From CAIWHR01 sp963809965 (GTDB lineage: Bacteria > Pseudomonadota > Gammaproteobacteria > Burkholderiales > Casimicrobiaceae): a stretch of 64,000 nucleotides of DNA. Shown here piece by piece: positions 9,098 through 18,383 of the stretch; positions within the stretch are counted from its first letter, which is position 1, and the number at the start of each line of letters is the position of its first letter. The notes beneath the pieces were generated by a model, which saw nothing but the letters and a program-made list of their open reading frames with translations, did not search any database and was not told the origin of the DNA. The stretch spans positions 1 through 64,000 of the forward strand of contig CAWELU010000055.1 of NCBI GenBank assembly GCA_963809965.1, given 5' to 3'. The translations under genes were made by a program, and so were the position numbers.

Positions 9098-9952
9098 ATG
9101 GCCTTCCCTCGATTATGGCTGCTCATCAACGTCGCGCTGTTTCCGTTGGCGGCGTGCGCGACTGATATCGGCATCGCGAGCCTGGTCGACGGCAGTGCTC
9201 GAGTGCTGCGCGGAGCCACTTGGTACAAGCTCGTCCCCGGTGCGCGGTTGCAGGACGGGGACATCGTCGACGCGAGCGAGCGGGCGCAAGTGCTCGTCGA
9301 ATTTGCCGCCGGACCTGTCGCGAGCTTTGTCGGACCCGGCGCGGCTTACTTGGTTGCGACGTCCGCAAAAAGCACCCCCGACGCCGAGTCCATCACAATC
9401 ACGTTGCCGAACGGCTGGCTCAAGCTCGCCGCCAAGCTCCCCGGCATGCGCGTGCGCACTCAGCCAGCGGACGTCACGATGACGGACGCGGTCCTGGTGA
9501 TCCGCGCGGAAGGCCCGGCGATCGAGCTGTTCATCGAGGCGGGCGGCGCGCGCATCGTGGAGCGGCTGGCGAACGGCCGCGACGGCCAGGCCAGCGACGC
9601 GAAGCGAGGCGAGCACTGGTCGAAAACGGCAAGCGGCCGCTTCGTGATGGTGGCGCATGCGCCGATGGCGTTCGTCGACGCCATGCCGCGGCACTACCTC
9701 GACCCCTTGCCTAGCCTTGCGCGCAAGTTCAACGCCAAGCCGACGCTCGTCGTCGATCACGATATCACCTACGCCGAAGCGGAGCCCTGGCTCGCGGGCG
9801 GCGAGCGCGCTGCGTTCGAAAAGCGCTTCGCGAGCCGCCTTCGTGATCCATCGTTCCGGAAGGCGGTCGAGCCGCATGTCGCCCGCTATTCGAGCTGGGA
9901 TAGGATGCTGCATCCGGAAAAGTACGCACCGAAGCCGGTACCGGCGCAATAG
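9098..9952 (+). CDS. FecR-domain periplasmic protein
   Basis: Exported 284 aa protein with a hydrophobic signal sequence ending near LAACA (residues ~16-21). A FecR-like beta domain follows: VDGSARVLRGATWYKL, then GARLQDGDIVDASERAQVLVEFA, the repeated short-strand pattern of FecR proteins. The rest (~180-284) is not recognised and ends in a charged tail. It lies directly upstream of, and on the same strand as, a membrane haem-c sensor and a Ser/Thr kinase. A role as a periplasmic ligand or stress sensor feeding that kinase is inferred, not shown. Confidence 0.7.
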   Translation: MAFPRLWLLINVALFPLAACATDIGIASLVDGSARVLRGATWYKLVPGARLQDGDIVDASERAQVLVEFAAGPVASFVGPGAAYLVATSAKSTPDAESITITLPNGWLKLAAKLPGMRVRTQPADVTMTDAVLVIRAEGPAIELFIEAGGARIVERLANGRDGQASDAKRGEHWSKTASGRFVMVAHAPMAFVDAMPRHYLDPLPSLARKFNAKPTLVVDHDITYAEAEPWLAGGERAAFEKRFASRLRDPSFRKAVEPHVARYSSWDRMLHPEKYAPKPVPAQ

Positions 9953-10003
9953 TTTCGTGCCCTTGCGGGACGTTCAGCGCCAACACGACTTGTAGGAGGC
10001 CGC

Positions 10004-10876
10004 ATGAAGCTCATCTGGAAATTCAACCTCGTACTGCTTGGCATTTTCATGCTCGGCTTCCTGATCGCGGGCTACGTTTCATGGAGCGCGCTGCAGGCGA
10101 ACGCACGCGAGGAGATCCTGCAGAATGCGCGGCTGATGATGGAGGCAGCGCTGTCGTCGCGCAATTACACGACCACGCAAGTGAAGCCCCTGCTCGAAAC
10201 GCAGCTCAAGTACCGGTTTCTGCCGCAGTCGGTGCCGGCGTACGCGGCGACGGAGCAGTTCAACGAGTTGCGCAAGAAGCATCCTGATTACGCGTACAAG
10301 GAAGCCACACTCAACCCCTCGAACCCGCGCAATCGCGCGACCGACTGGGAGGCCGACGTCGTCAACAATTTCCGGCAGACGGCGACAGCGTCCGAAATGG
10401 TCGGCGAGCGCGACACGCCGATGGGCCGCTCGCTCTATCTCGCCCGCCCGATCCCGGTGAAGAGCCAGGCGTGCCTGGACTGTCACAGCACGGTCGACGC
10501 GGCGCCGAAGACGATGGTCGAGCTCTACGGCAATGCGAACGGCTTCGGCTGGAAGATGGACGAGGTTATCGGCGCCCAGATCGTTTCGGTCCCGATGGCG
10601 GTGCCGATCGCGCGCGCGAACGCAACGTTCAAGGCGTTCATGGGCTCGCTCGCAGCCGTCTTTCTCGCGATCTTCGTGCTGCTGAATGTAATGCTGTATA
10701 CCATGGTGATCCGACGCGTGACACGTCTCGCGGGCATCGCCGACCAGGTAAGCCTCGGGAATCTCGAGGCGGGTGAGTTCAAGACGCAAAGCAAGGACGA
10801 GATCGGTACCCTCACCGAAGCGATGGGCCGGATGAAGGCGAGCATGGTGCAGGCGATGAAGATGCTCGAGCAATGA
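10004..10876 (+). CDS. Membrane sensor with Tll0287-like haem-binding domain and HAMP
   Basis: 290 aa membrane protein. TM1 is at ~8-28, then a periplasmic domain of the Tll0287/DUF3365 type with a single CLDCH c-type haem motif near residue 160 followed by ALDQ-like family sequence. TM2 is at ~210-235 and a HAMP linker runs ~236-290 (ADQVSLGNLEAGEF..KDEIGTLTEAMGRMK). There is no kinase or cyclase output domain, so signalling must pass to a partner. The Ser/Thr kinase encoded 115 bp downstream is the obvious candidate. A haem-based redox or gas-sensing input is inferred from the CXXCH motif. Confidence 0.8.
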   Translation: MKLIWKFNLVLLGIFMLGFLIAGYVSWSALQANAREEILQNARLMMEAALSSRNYTTTQVKPLLETQLKYRFLPQSVPAYAATEQFNELRKKHPDYAYKEATLNPSNPRNRATDWEADVVNNFRQTATASEMVGERDTPMGRSLYLARPIPVKSQACLDCHSTVDAAPKTMVELYGNANGFGWKMDEVIGAQIVSVPMAVPIARANATFKAFMGSLAAVFLAIFVLLNVMLYTMVIRRVTRLAGIADQVSLGNLEAGEFKTQSKDEIGTLTEAMGRMKASMVQAMKMLEQ

Positions 10877-10991
10877 GGCGTAACCGTGCCTCCCGCGCGG
10901 CTTGTCGCATCCATGCCGTATGCGGGCCCACGCGATGTGACATGCGTGGCGCCCGCGCCATAGGCAAGCGACCGCGCCGCGTGCCCGCGTA

Positions 10992-12410
10992 ATGCCCGAC
11001 GTCACCCACCTCGGCAAATACGAGATCAGGAGCGTCCTCGGCAAGGGCGCGATGGGGGTTGTCTACAAGGCGTTCGATCCGCACATCGAGCGCCTGGTGG
11101 CGATCAAGACAATCCGCACCGACACCCTCGACGCCGACCTCGTCGCGCAATTCATGGCGCGGTTCAAGAACGAGGCGCGGGCGGCCGGCCGGCTCACGCA
11201 CGCCAACATCATCAGCGTCTACGAGTACGGCGAGGACGACAAGGTCGCGTACATCGCGATGGAGTACGTCGAGGGCGCGGGATTGCGCGAATTCCTGAAC
11301 CGGCAGGCGAAATTCGACTTCGCCCAGCTCGTCACGCTGATGACGCAGCTCCTGAATGCGCTCGAGTTCGCGCACCGCTGCGGGGTGGTGCACCGGGACA
11401 TCAAGCCGTCGAACCTGATCGTCACCGACACCGGCCTGCTCAAGGTGGCCGATTTCGGCGTCGCGCGCATCGACATGTCGAATTACACGACCGCGGGCAT
11501 GGTGATCGGCACGCCGTCGTACATGTCGCCCGAGCAGTGCATGGGCAAGGTGGCCGATCCGCGTTCGGACGTCTTCAGTACGGGTGTCGTGCTCTACGAA
11601 TTGCTGACGGGTCAGCGTCCCTTCACGGGGTCGGTCGAGGCGATCACGCACAAGATTTGCCACGAGGAACCCATACCACCTTCCAGGCTGTCCGGACTCG
11701 CGCTGCCGCCGGCAGTGGATCAACTCGTTGCCACGGCGCTCGCGAAACGTCCGGCGGATCGCTTTCCGAGCGCGCGGGCGTTTCACGATGCGCTGCGTGA
11801 TATCGCACAGATGGGCGTCACCGTCGACGATGGCACGGGACCGACGGTCGTAGGCATCGGCACGCTGATGCTGCAGAAGCTGGCGCCGTACTGGGACGAG
11901 GCCGCCCTTACCACCATCGAGCATGAGCTCGCGCGCTTCCTCGGACCGATGGCGAAGGTACTCGTGCGCAGGGCGGCCATGCAGACACGCGATCGCGCCG
12001 AGCTGTGCGCGATGCTCGGCGAAAACATCGACGACCCGGTGACGCGCCGCAGTTTTGTCGACAAGCTCGCCAGGACGGGTGGCGGTTCGACGGGCTCGTC
12101 GAACGTGCGTAGCGGGGCGCACCTGAGCCATCCGTCGCACGAGCGCGCGGGCGGCAACACGCCCGGACAGGGCGCCGCGAGCCGCGATACGAGCGGCGGG
12201 TCGGGGTCGGGCGCGCCACTCGATCCGGCGTATGTCGATCAGGTCACCGCGCGGCTTGCCGTGTACCTGGGGCCGATCGCGCGCATCGTGACGAAGAGGG
12301 CGGCGCAAAATTCCGGCAATCGCGCGGCATTCGTGCGGATGGTCGCCGACAATCTCGGGACACAGGAGCGGGTCGCATTTCTGCGCGAGATGGGCTACAC
12401 GGAGAAATAG
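10992..12410 (+). CDS. Serine/threonine protein kinase (Hanks type) with duplicated C-terminal domain
   Basis: Cytoplasmic eukaryotic-like kinase, 472 aa. The kinase domain spans ~10-270: glycine loop GKGAMGVVYKAFD (17-29), Lys39 in VAIKT, catalytic HRDIKPSN (134-141), DFG 154-156 and GTPSYMSPEQ activation segment. All catalytic residues are present. The rest holds two related ~65-residue helical units (~300-358 and ~410-470), each with a LA.LGP.A.(V/I)(L/V).(R/K)RAA core, separated by a Gly/Ser-rich linker. There is no transmembrane segment, so membrane input must come through partners such as the HAMP sensor upstream. A weak hairpin follows the stop. Confidence 0.92.
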   Translation: MPDVTHLGKYEIRSVLGKGAMGVVYKAFDPHIERLVAIKTIRTDTLDADLVAQFMARFKNEARAAGRLTHANIISVYEYGEDDKVAYIAMEYVEGAGLREFLNRQAKFDFAQLVTLMTQLLNALEFAHRCGVVHRDIKPSNLIVTDTGLLKVADFGVARIDMSNYTTAGMVIGTPSYMSPEQCMGKVADPRSDVFSTGVVLYELLTGQRPFTGSVEAITHKICHEEPIPPSRLSGLALPPAVDQLVATALAKRPADRFPSARAFHDALRDIAQMGVTVDDGTGPTVVGIGTLMLQKLAPYWDEAALTTIEHELARFLGPMAKVLVRRAAMQTRDRAELCAMLGENIDDPVTRRSFVDKLARTGGGSTGSSNVRSGAHLSHPSHERAGGNTPGQGAASRDTSGGSGSGAPLDPAYVDQVTARLAVYLGPIARIVTKRAAQNSGNRAAFVRMVADNLGTQERVAFLREMGYTEK

Positions 12411-12416
12411 CGCAGG

Positions 12417-12449
12417 GCGCCGTCGCGGCCAGCGCGGCGCGGTCCTTTT
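12417..12449 (+). terminator. Possible rho-independent terminator after the kinase gene
   Basis: GCGCCG (12417-12422) pairs with CGGCGC (12435-12440) around a 12-nt loop and is followed by GGTCCTTTTA. The stem is short and the T-run has only four bases, so the call is tentative. Confidence 0.3.
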
Positions 12450-12595
12450 AAGAAAATATTAGCAATGCGTGAGCAAACATTTACGAACGCGTCGGGCGGC
12501 GTCCGCCTACAGTTTCGTTCATCGGGGACGGGACGCGAGCGCACCACCAAGCGCAAAGCCCATCCCTCATGGAAACGACAACGAGGAGACCCGAA

Positions 12596-13099
12596 ATGAA
12601 GCGAAGCATCATCATCGTCGCTGCAGCCACTTTGGCCGCCATCGGCGCGGCCGCCGTTGAGGCCGCGCAACCCAGCCAGGCGGCCACCATCGAGCGCGGG
12701 CGCTATCTCGTGCACATCAGTGGCTGCAATGACTGCCACACGCCGGGCTACCCGGAATCGGGAGGCAAGTTGCCGGAATCCGAGTGGCTCGTCGGGAGCG
12801 CGGTGGGCTTCCAGGGCCCGTGGGGCACCACATACCCGGCGAACCTGAGGCTCGCGATCGATCGGATGAGCGAGGCCCAGTTTCTGGCCCGTGCGCGCTC
12901 GCAGATGCGCCCGCCGATGCCATGGTTCAGCCTGCACGCAATGACCGATGCCGACCTTCGCGCGATGTATCAGTACATCAAGAGCCTCGGCCCGAAGGGC
13001 GCACCGGCTCCGTCGTACGCGGCGCCAGGCCAGCAGGTGGACACGCCGTACTTTGTATTTGTGCCGCAGAATCTGCCGCAGAAGACCGCGGGGCGCTGA
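12596..13099 (+). CDS. Periplasmic c-type cytochrome
   Basis: 167 aa exported protein with a signal peptide (MKRSIIIVAAATLAAIGAAAVEA) and one CXXCH haem motif, CNDCHTPGY, about 45 residues in. The C-terminal part has MPWFSLHAMTDADLRAMYQYIKSL, the helix pair typical of class I cytochromes in dehydrogenase or thiosulfate-oxidation contexts; a Met in PPMPWF may be the axial ligand. The ATG follows GAGGAGAC at good spacing. No oxidoreductase partner sits beside it, so its electron donor and acceptor are unknown. Confidence 0.85.
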   Translation: MKRSIIIVAAATLAAIGAAAVEAAQPSQAATIERGRYLVHISGCNDCHTPGYPESGGKLPESEWLVGSAVGFQGPWGTTYPANLRLAIDRMSEAQFLARARSQMRPPMPWFSLHAMTDADLRAMYQYIKSLGPKGAPAPSYAAPGQQVDTPYFVFVPQNLPQKTAGR

Positions 13100-13116
13100 T
13101 GCGGGGGGCACAGTTG

Positions 13117-14457
13117 TCAGCCGGGAATATCGAGGAGCTGCACCGGCCGCTCGACGCAGAAGCGAAAGCGGCCGCGTCCCGTCTTCTCGATCCGCATGTA
13201 GGGTGAGCGCTCGGAGAGGCGCCGCTGCAGCAGCACGAGCCGCGCCTCCAGGTTGTCGGCGATGTCGGGCAGGCGGATCGTCGGATCGAGCCGCAGCTCG
13301 CGATTGCTGAATTCGGTGCGCTGCGTGCGCGTGTAGTCGCGCAGGAGCTTCCAGAAGATCGCGCCGGCCACGCCCTTGATCAGGTAATCGTCGCCGAGGA
13401 ACACGCTGTCGTTCGCCACGTAATGCCGCACGGCGATCGGGGCCCCGGTTGCCGGCGGGGCGCTTTTCGGTGCTGTGGGCTGCTCGTCCTGTGCCTCCGC
13501 CACCTGCAGGTGCTGCATCGCGAGGCCGAGCTGCGTGGCGATCGCCGCGAGCGCGTCCTCGTCGTCGTAGCCGAACCGGTGGTCCTGCGGGCTCTCGACG
13601 TAGAGCATGCCGGCGAGGCGCCCGCCGGCGCTGACGGGAACCGCAAGCTGGCTGTGCGACGCCGGGAGACCCGGCAGCGGAATCTCCGTTTCGAGCCGGT
13701 CGGCGAGTCCGCTCGCGAGCGCACTTTCGCGGATCGCGCGGCCGTAGGCATAGTCGGTCGTCATGTAATTGATCCGGATCGGAGTCCACTCGCGCGCGGC
13801 CACGCCGATCACACCGTGCCCGAACGGGATTTCGGAGCCGACCCCCGAGGTCGGATAGCCTCGGCTGGCAACGGTGTAGAGCCGCTCGCCGGGTACATCG
13901 GCCATCAGGATCATCGCGTGGTGAATGTCGAACTCCGTGTCGAGCGCCGACAGCGTAGCGTCGAAAAGCGCGGCGAGCTCGGTGCAGCGCGCGATCTGCT
14001 GCCCTGCCGCGCGCACCGCAGCGAGCAGGTTGCGCTGCGGCGGCCGGGCCAGTTGCTTTGTTCCCTCGACCGTGCGGATCTCCAATACGCGGTAGATGTC
14101 CGCGCCCTGCAGCTTGAACACGCCGCTCATGCCGGTGTGCGACGCGATGCCGGCCAGCTTCGCCTTCATGCTCTCGAAGAGCGGCCCCGATGACTCGGTG
14201 CGCAGGTACTCGAGCGCCAGAGCGTAGCGAGCAACGGTGAACGGATCGATCACCAGGGCAGTCGCTCGCGGATTGGCGAGGATGTTCTGGCGCGTCTTGT
14301 TGAAGAACTGATAGGACAGCGCGACGTGCTGGCCATCGACGTAATGCACCTGCGACGCGTAGCTCGCATTGGGCGTGCCATCGGGATCACACGTCGCGAT
14401 GATGGCCGGAATCGCGCCCTCGAAGCACTCGCGGATGCTGTCGACGCAGGCGGGCAT
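13117..14457 (-). CDS. PPOx-fold / GAF / C-terminal winged-helix-like fusion protein
   Basis: 446 aa cytoplasmic protein of composite build. Residues ~1-140 resemble the pyridoxamine-phosphate-oxidase split-barrel flavin fold (AIPAIIATCDPDGTPNASYASQVHYVDGQHVALSYQFFNKTRQNI cut short here; NPRATALVIDP). Residues ~165-320 form a GAF domain (FDIHHAMILMADVP..LAVPVSAGGRLAGMLYVESP). Residues ~350-446 look like a DNA-binding regulatory tail (FSNRELRLDPTIRLPDI..LEARLVLLQRRL). A redox- or ligand-sensing regulator is inferred from the architecture. It ends 18 bp from the convergent cytochrome gene and starts 6 bp after another PPOx-fold gene, so it is the second gene of a two-gene operon. Confidence 0.7.
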   Translation of the reverse strand: MPACVDSIRECFEGAIPAIIATCDPDGTPNASYASQVHYVDGQHVALSYQFFNKTRQNILANPRATALVIDPFTVARYALALEYLRTESSGPLFESMKAKLAGIASHTGMSGVFKLQGADIYRVLEIRTVEGTKQLARPPQRNLLAAVRAAGQQIARCTELAALFDATLSALDTEFDIHHAMILMADVPGERLYTVASRGYPTSGVGSEIPFGHGVIGVAAREWTPIRINYMTTDYAYGRAIRESALASGLADRLETEIPLPGLPASHSQLAVPVSAGGRLAGMLYVESPQDHRFGYDDEDALAAIATQLGLAMQHLQVAEAQDEQPTAPKSAPPATGAPIAVRHYVANDSVFLGDDYLIKGVAGAIFWKLLRDYTRTQRTEFSNRELRLDPTIRLPDIADNLEARLVLLQRRLSERSPYMRIEKTGRGRFRFCVERPVQLLDIPG

Positions 14458-14462
14458 GGCGA

Positions 14463-14951
14463 TCAGCGCTCCAGTGGTGCGCCGGCGTTGGGCCCCGGGG
14501 TCTGCCGGAATGCGGCCCTCGGCGTGAATGCAACCGCGACGAGGTCGGCAGGGTCGAAATCGACCAGCGCGCGTCCGAACGCTTCGGTGTACCCAAGCGT
14601 CTGCAGATCGCGGACCAATGCATCGGCGTAGGCTGCGATGCGCGCCAGGTCGCCGTCGGCAAGCGCGTCGACGGACGCATCATCGCCCTTGATCTGGATG
14701 GTCTTGTGGGTCGACGGTTGGCTGAAGACGGCGGCGGCCGCCCGCGACGTGCGCAGGTCACGGACGAGGTCGGGCGCCTGCGCCGTGGACACGAAAAGCG
14801 TTACCCGGTTTCGGTCCGAGGCGACTTTGCATCCGAGCGCGCGTGCCACCGAAGGCACGTTCCCGGGGCCGCGTGAGGCGACGTGCATCGACACACCGCT
14901 CTCCATGAACGCGGCGTGCGTCTCGTCGAATGCAGGGGACGGAACCGACAT
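14463..14951 (-). CDS. PPOx-fold flavin-binding family protein
   Basis: 162 aa. The segment VASDRNRVTLFVSTAQAPDLVRDLRTSRAAAAVFSQPSTHKTIQIKG (shown in part: RNRVTLFVS, PSTHKTIQIKG) is typical of small pyridoxamine 5'-phosphate oxidase-like proteins that bind FMN or F420-like cofactors. The N-terminal SVARALGCKVASD fits the same family. It is encoded immediately upstream of the PPOx-GAF fusion and probably co-transcribed. Substrate is not inferable. Confidence 0.65.
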   Translation of the reverse strand: MSVPSPAFDETHAAFMESGVSMHVASRGPGNVPSVARALGCKVASDRNRVTLFVSTAQAPDLVRDLRTSRAAAAVFSQPSTHKTIQIKGDDASVDALADGDLARIAAYADALVRDLQTLGYTEAFGRALVDFDPADLVAVAFTPRAAFRQTPGPNAGAPLER

Positions 14952-15217
14952 CCGGCGAATCTTAGCAAGGTCCGCGCGGATGTCGGACCGTTCATCGCAT
15001 GCGTCGGACCGAAACCATCGGCGATCGAGCCCGCGGCACGTGCGCTGATTGGCCCGGCGCCGTCAACGACCGGCAGTTGACCGGCGCGGCCGATCCCGCA
15101 ATACTCGGCGACACGCGATCGAAATGCCCATCCGATTTCTCAAGCCCGCCGCAGGTGCGATTTCACCCGGTGGAGGAGAATGTATCGCGCGGTCGACAGA
15201 TGACAGAGGAGATCCCT

Positions 15218-16304
15218 ATGCCCCCGAGTTCCAAGGTCAGAACCACCAACGGACGTGGCCGTCTCTTCGACAGCGTGCTGGACACGGTCGGCGACACGCC
15301 GTGCATCCGCGTCAACAATCTCGGACCGAAGGACGTACGCATCTACGTCAAGGCCGAGTTCTTCAATCCGGCGGCTTCGGTCAAGGACCGGCTGGCGCTC
15401 AACATCATCGAGGCGGCCGAGCGCAACGGCACGCTGAAGCCCGGGCAGACCGTGGTCGAGGCGACCAGCGGCAACACCGGCATCGGGCTCGCCATGGTCT
15501 GCGCGCAGAAGGGCTATCCGCTGGTCGTGACGATGGCGGACAGCTTCTCGATCGAGCGGCGCAAGCTGATGCGCATGCTCGGCGCCAAGGTGGTGCTGAC
15601 GCCGCGCGCCCAGAAGGGCTTCGGCATGTACCAGAAGGCCGTGGAGCTCGCCGAAGGCGAACGGCTGGTTCCTCGCGCGCCAGTTCGAGACCGAGGCCAA
15701 CGCGGACATCCACGAGGCCACCACCGGCGCGCGAGATCATCGGCGACTTCAAGGGCGAGCGGCTCGACTACTTCGTGACCGGCTACGGCACCGGCGGCAC
15801 CGTGACCGGCGTCGCGCGCGTGCTGCGCCGGGAGCGGCCCGAGACGAAGATCATCCTCAGCGAGCCGGCCAACGCGCAGCTGGTCGGCAGCGGCCACGCG
15901 CAGCAGCGCGGCGCCGACGGGTCGCCGGCGGCCAGCCATCCGGCCTTCGAGCCGCATCCGATCCAGGGCTGGACGCCGGACTTCATCCCGCTCGTGCTGC
16001 AGGAGGCGATCGACAAGCCCTATTACGACGAGCTGATCCCGATCGCCGGCGCAGACGGCAGTCAAGTGGGCAAAGGCGCTGGCGCAGAAGGAAGGCATCT
16101 TCACCGGCATCTCCGGCGGCGCGACCTTCGCCGTCGCGCTGCAGATCGCCGAGCAGGCCGCAGGCCGGCTCGGTGATCCTGTGCATGCTGCCCGACACGG
16201 GCGAGCGCTACCTGACCACGCCGCTCTTCGAGGGCATCGCGGAGGACATGGACGAGGAGGAACGGGCCATTTCGCGGTCGACGCCGGGATATCAGATGGG
16301 GTAG
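15218..16304 (+). CDS. cysK: Cysteine synthase (PLP-dependent), frame interrupted four times
   Basis: O-acetylserine (thiol)-lyase: O-acetylserine plus sulfide to cysteine. The reconstructed ~361 aa protein shows the PLP lysine in NPAASVKDR, the substrate-binding loop EATSGNTGIG, GYGTGGTVTGVARVL (phosphate-binding Gly loop) and GIFTGISGGATFAVAL. Its end, ILCMLPDTGERYLTTPLFEGI, is the classic CysK ending. The frame moves +1 near 15660, 15727, 16048 and 16168; each is repaired by dropping one base. A strong AGAGGAG site sits 7 bp before the ATG at 15218, which decides the start. Cysteine synthase A is the best match; the longer C-terminal tail after TPLFEG is a variant feature. Confidence 0.85.
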
Positions 16305-16363
16305 CGGCTTTGTGCTGACGGCGCCGGATTGCGGGGGGCACCGCCCGTCGACATTGCGCAGGG

Positions 16364-18166
16364 TCACTCTTCCGGCACGCCCAGCGCGCGCAGTTGCCCC
16401 GAGATTCTTTCGAGGACCCTCGGCGAAAACACCATGGCTTCGTTGAACTTCCGGATGGTGAAATCCGGATAGGCGGCGAGGAGGGCCTTGCGGGAGGCGT
16501 GCGCTTCGTCGTGGCGACCCGCGGCGTGGAGCGCCGGCGCGAGGTTCCGGTGGATCCAGAGCGCGTTCGGCCGCTCCTGCAGGGCGCGGATGAACAGGTC
16601 CGCAGCGGCGCCATCCTCTCCCGCAACTTGCCGCGCACTGGCCAGCCCGACGTAATTGTTGAAGTTGATCGGGTCGAGCGGGCTCAGCCGCAGCGCCTTC
16701 TCGAAGTAGGCCTTCGCCTCGTCAGGCCGGTCCGCGTAGACGTCGAGCCAGCCAAGGCGGCTCAACGCCCAGGCGGCGTTCGGGTCGAGGACGACCGCGC
16801 GCTCGAGCATGACCCGCGCGACACCGTAATTGCGCGCGAACGTATGGACCGTACCGAGGACCGCGAGGATCAGCGGATCGTCCGCCGAGCGGCTTGCCGC
16901 ACGATCGGCGAGCTTCAACGCTTCGGCCTTGGCCGCTGCCGTGTCGCTGGTCCAGTTGTATACCGACCGTTGCGCCCAGCACCACGCCGCGAGCGCGAGT
17001 GCCAGCGGATAGTCCGGATCGATCTTGAGTGCCCGCTCCAGCAGTTCGAGACCGCGCGTCGCTTCATCCTTCTCCAGCAGCCAGACGTGGCGCATCGCGC
17101 GCATGGTGTAGTCATAGGCGCCGAGGTCCTGCGGGCGCTTGCGGCGCGCACGGTCGATCTCCGCCTGGCGAATCGACGGCTGGAGCGCCCCGGCGACATG
17201 CTCGGTGATGCGATCCTGAAGGTCGAAGATGTCGTCCACGGAACCGTCGTACTTGTCCGCCCAGAGATGTGTTCCGCCGGCGGTCTCGACCAACTGCACC
17301 GTGATGCGCACGCGCGCGCCGCCGCGCTGGACGCTGCCCTCGAGCGCATAGGCAACGCCGAGTTCGCGCCCGACGTCACGGACGTTGATCGGCCGGTCCT
17401 TGTACGCGAAGGCCGAGTTCCTCGCGATCACGAAAAAGGACCGGATGCGCGACAGCGCCGCGGTGATCGACTCGACGACGCCGTCGGCGAAATACTCCTC
17501 CTCCGGCTTGCCGCTCATGTTCTGGAACGGAAGCACGACGATCGACGGCTTGTCCGGCAGCGCCAGAGGCGGTTCCTCCGCCCGGTGCGACACGGCGACG
17601 GACTGCACCGCGGCCGACACCGCGGGGATGGTCCAATCCGCGGGTTCCCATCCGACCAGGAGCGCCTGGATCGGCCGGTCTATGTTCTTGAGAACCAGCG
17701 GACCAAGGCCCTGGAACGTCGCCTTCAGGCGGCCCGCCACGGCGTCATGCACGCTGTACGAGATCACGATGCCGCCGGGCGGCGCTTCGGATTCCAGGCG
17801 CGCCGCGACGTTCACGCCATCGCCGTAAAGGTCCTCGCCGTCGACGATCAGGTCGCCGAGGTGCAGTCCGATCCGGAACACGATGGCGTCACCCTCGGGG
17901 ACATGGCGGTTTGCTTCAGCCATCGCCTGCTGGAACTCGATTGCCGCAGATAGCGCGTCCACTGCGCTCCCGAACTCCGCCAGTGCGCCATCGCCGGAAA
18001 GCTTGACCAGCCGCCCGCCATGACGCGCGAGCGTCGGCTCGAGCCGCACCGTGCGGTGTTCGCGCAGCCTCGCGAGCGTGCCGCTCTCGTCGCGGCTCAT
18101 CAGGCGCGAATACCCGACGACATCCATCGCGACAATCGCCGCCAGTCTGCGCTGCTCGCGGGCCAC
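16364..18166 (-). CDS. Class III adenylate/guanylate cyclase-TolB-like-TPR protein
   Basis: 600 aa. The N-terminal nucleotide cyclase catalytic domain (~5-170) has the RRLAAIVAMDVVGYSRLM opening, VKLSGDGALAEF and GLHLGDLIVDGEDLYGDGVNVAARLE, with the family metal and base-binding positions in place. Next is a TolB/FlgO-like domain (~205-330: SIVVLPFQNMSGKPEEEYFADGV) and then several TPR units (~340-590). There is no membrane segment. It starts with GTG and is divergent from an SDR gene. A paralogue with the same architecture is at 52885-54675. It may make cAMP or cGMP, but many members of this group have untested activity. Confidence 0.88.
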   Translation of the reverse strand: MAREQRRLAAIVAMDVVGYSRLMSRDESGTLARLREHRTVRLEPTLARHGGRLVKLSGDGALAEFGSAVDALSAAIEFQQAMAEANRHVPEGDAIVFRIGLHLGDLIVDGEDLYGDGVNVAARLESEAPPGGIVISYSVHDAVAGRLKATFQGLGPLVLKNIDRPIQALLVGWEPADWTIPAVSAAVQSVAVSHRAEEPPLALPDKPSIVVLPFQNMSGKPEEEYFADGVVESITAALSRIRSFFVIARNSAFAYKDRPINVRDVGRELGVAYALEGSVQRGGARVRITVQLVETAGGTHLWADKYDGSVDDIFDLQDRITEHVAGALQPSIRQAEIDRARRKRPQDLGAYDYTMRAMRHVWLLEKDEATRGLELLERALKIDPDYPLALALAAWCWAQRSVYNWTSDTAAAKAEALKLADRAASRSADDPLILAVLGTVHTFARNYGVARVMLERAVVLDPNAAWALSRLGWLDVYADRPDEAKAYFEKALRLSPLDPINFNNYVGLASARQVAGEDGAAADLFIRALQERPNALWIHRNLAPALHAAGRHDEAHASRKALLAAYPDFTIRKFNEAMVFSPRVLERISGQLRALGVPEE

Positions 18167-18383
18167 GCTATTTCCTTCGATTCCGGTAGCGGTCCGTCGA
18201 CGCTACGGAAGCATAGGATATCCAAACCCGGGATGCGCCGACCGAGGCAGCGTAGCACGGGCGGACGGGACCGGGCTAACCTTGACCGAGCGGTTGACGA
18301 TGGTGCGAAGGGGGCTGGCGATGTAGCATCGCCCGCGGATCTCGATGCCGCGATGCCGAAGGATCTGGAAAAAGGAGAGGATG

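Noticed and set aside
10812..12308. 498-codon minus-strand frame
   Set aside because: Lies entirely antisense to the Ser/Thr kinase; Arg/His-rich with no domain.
16394..17953. 519-codon plus-strand frame
   Set aside because: Antisense to the cyclase/TPR gene, which has clear catalytic motifs.
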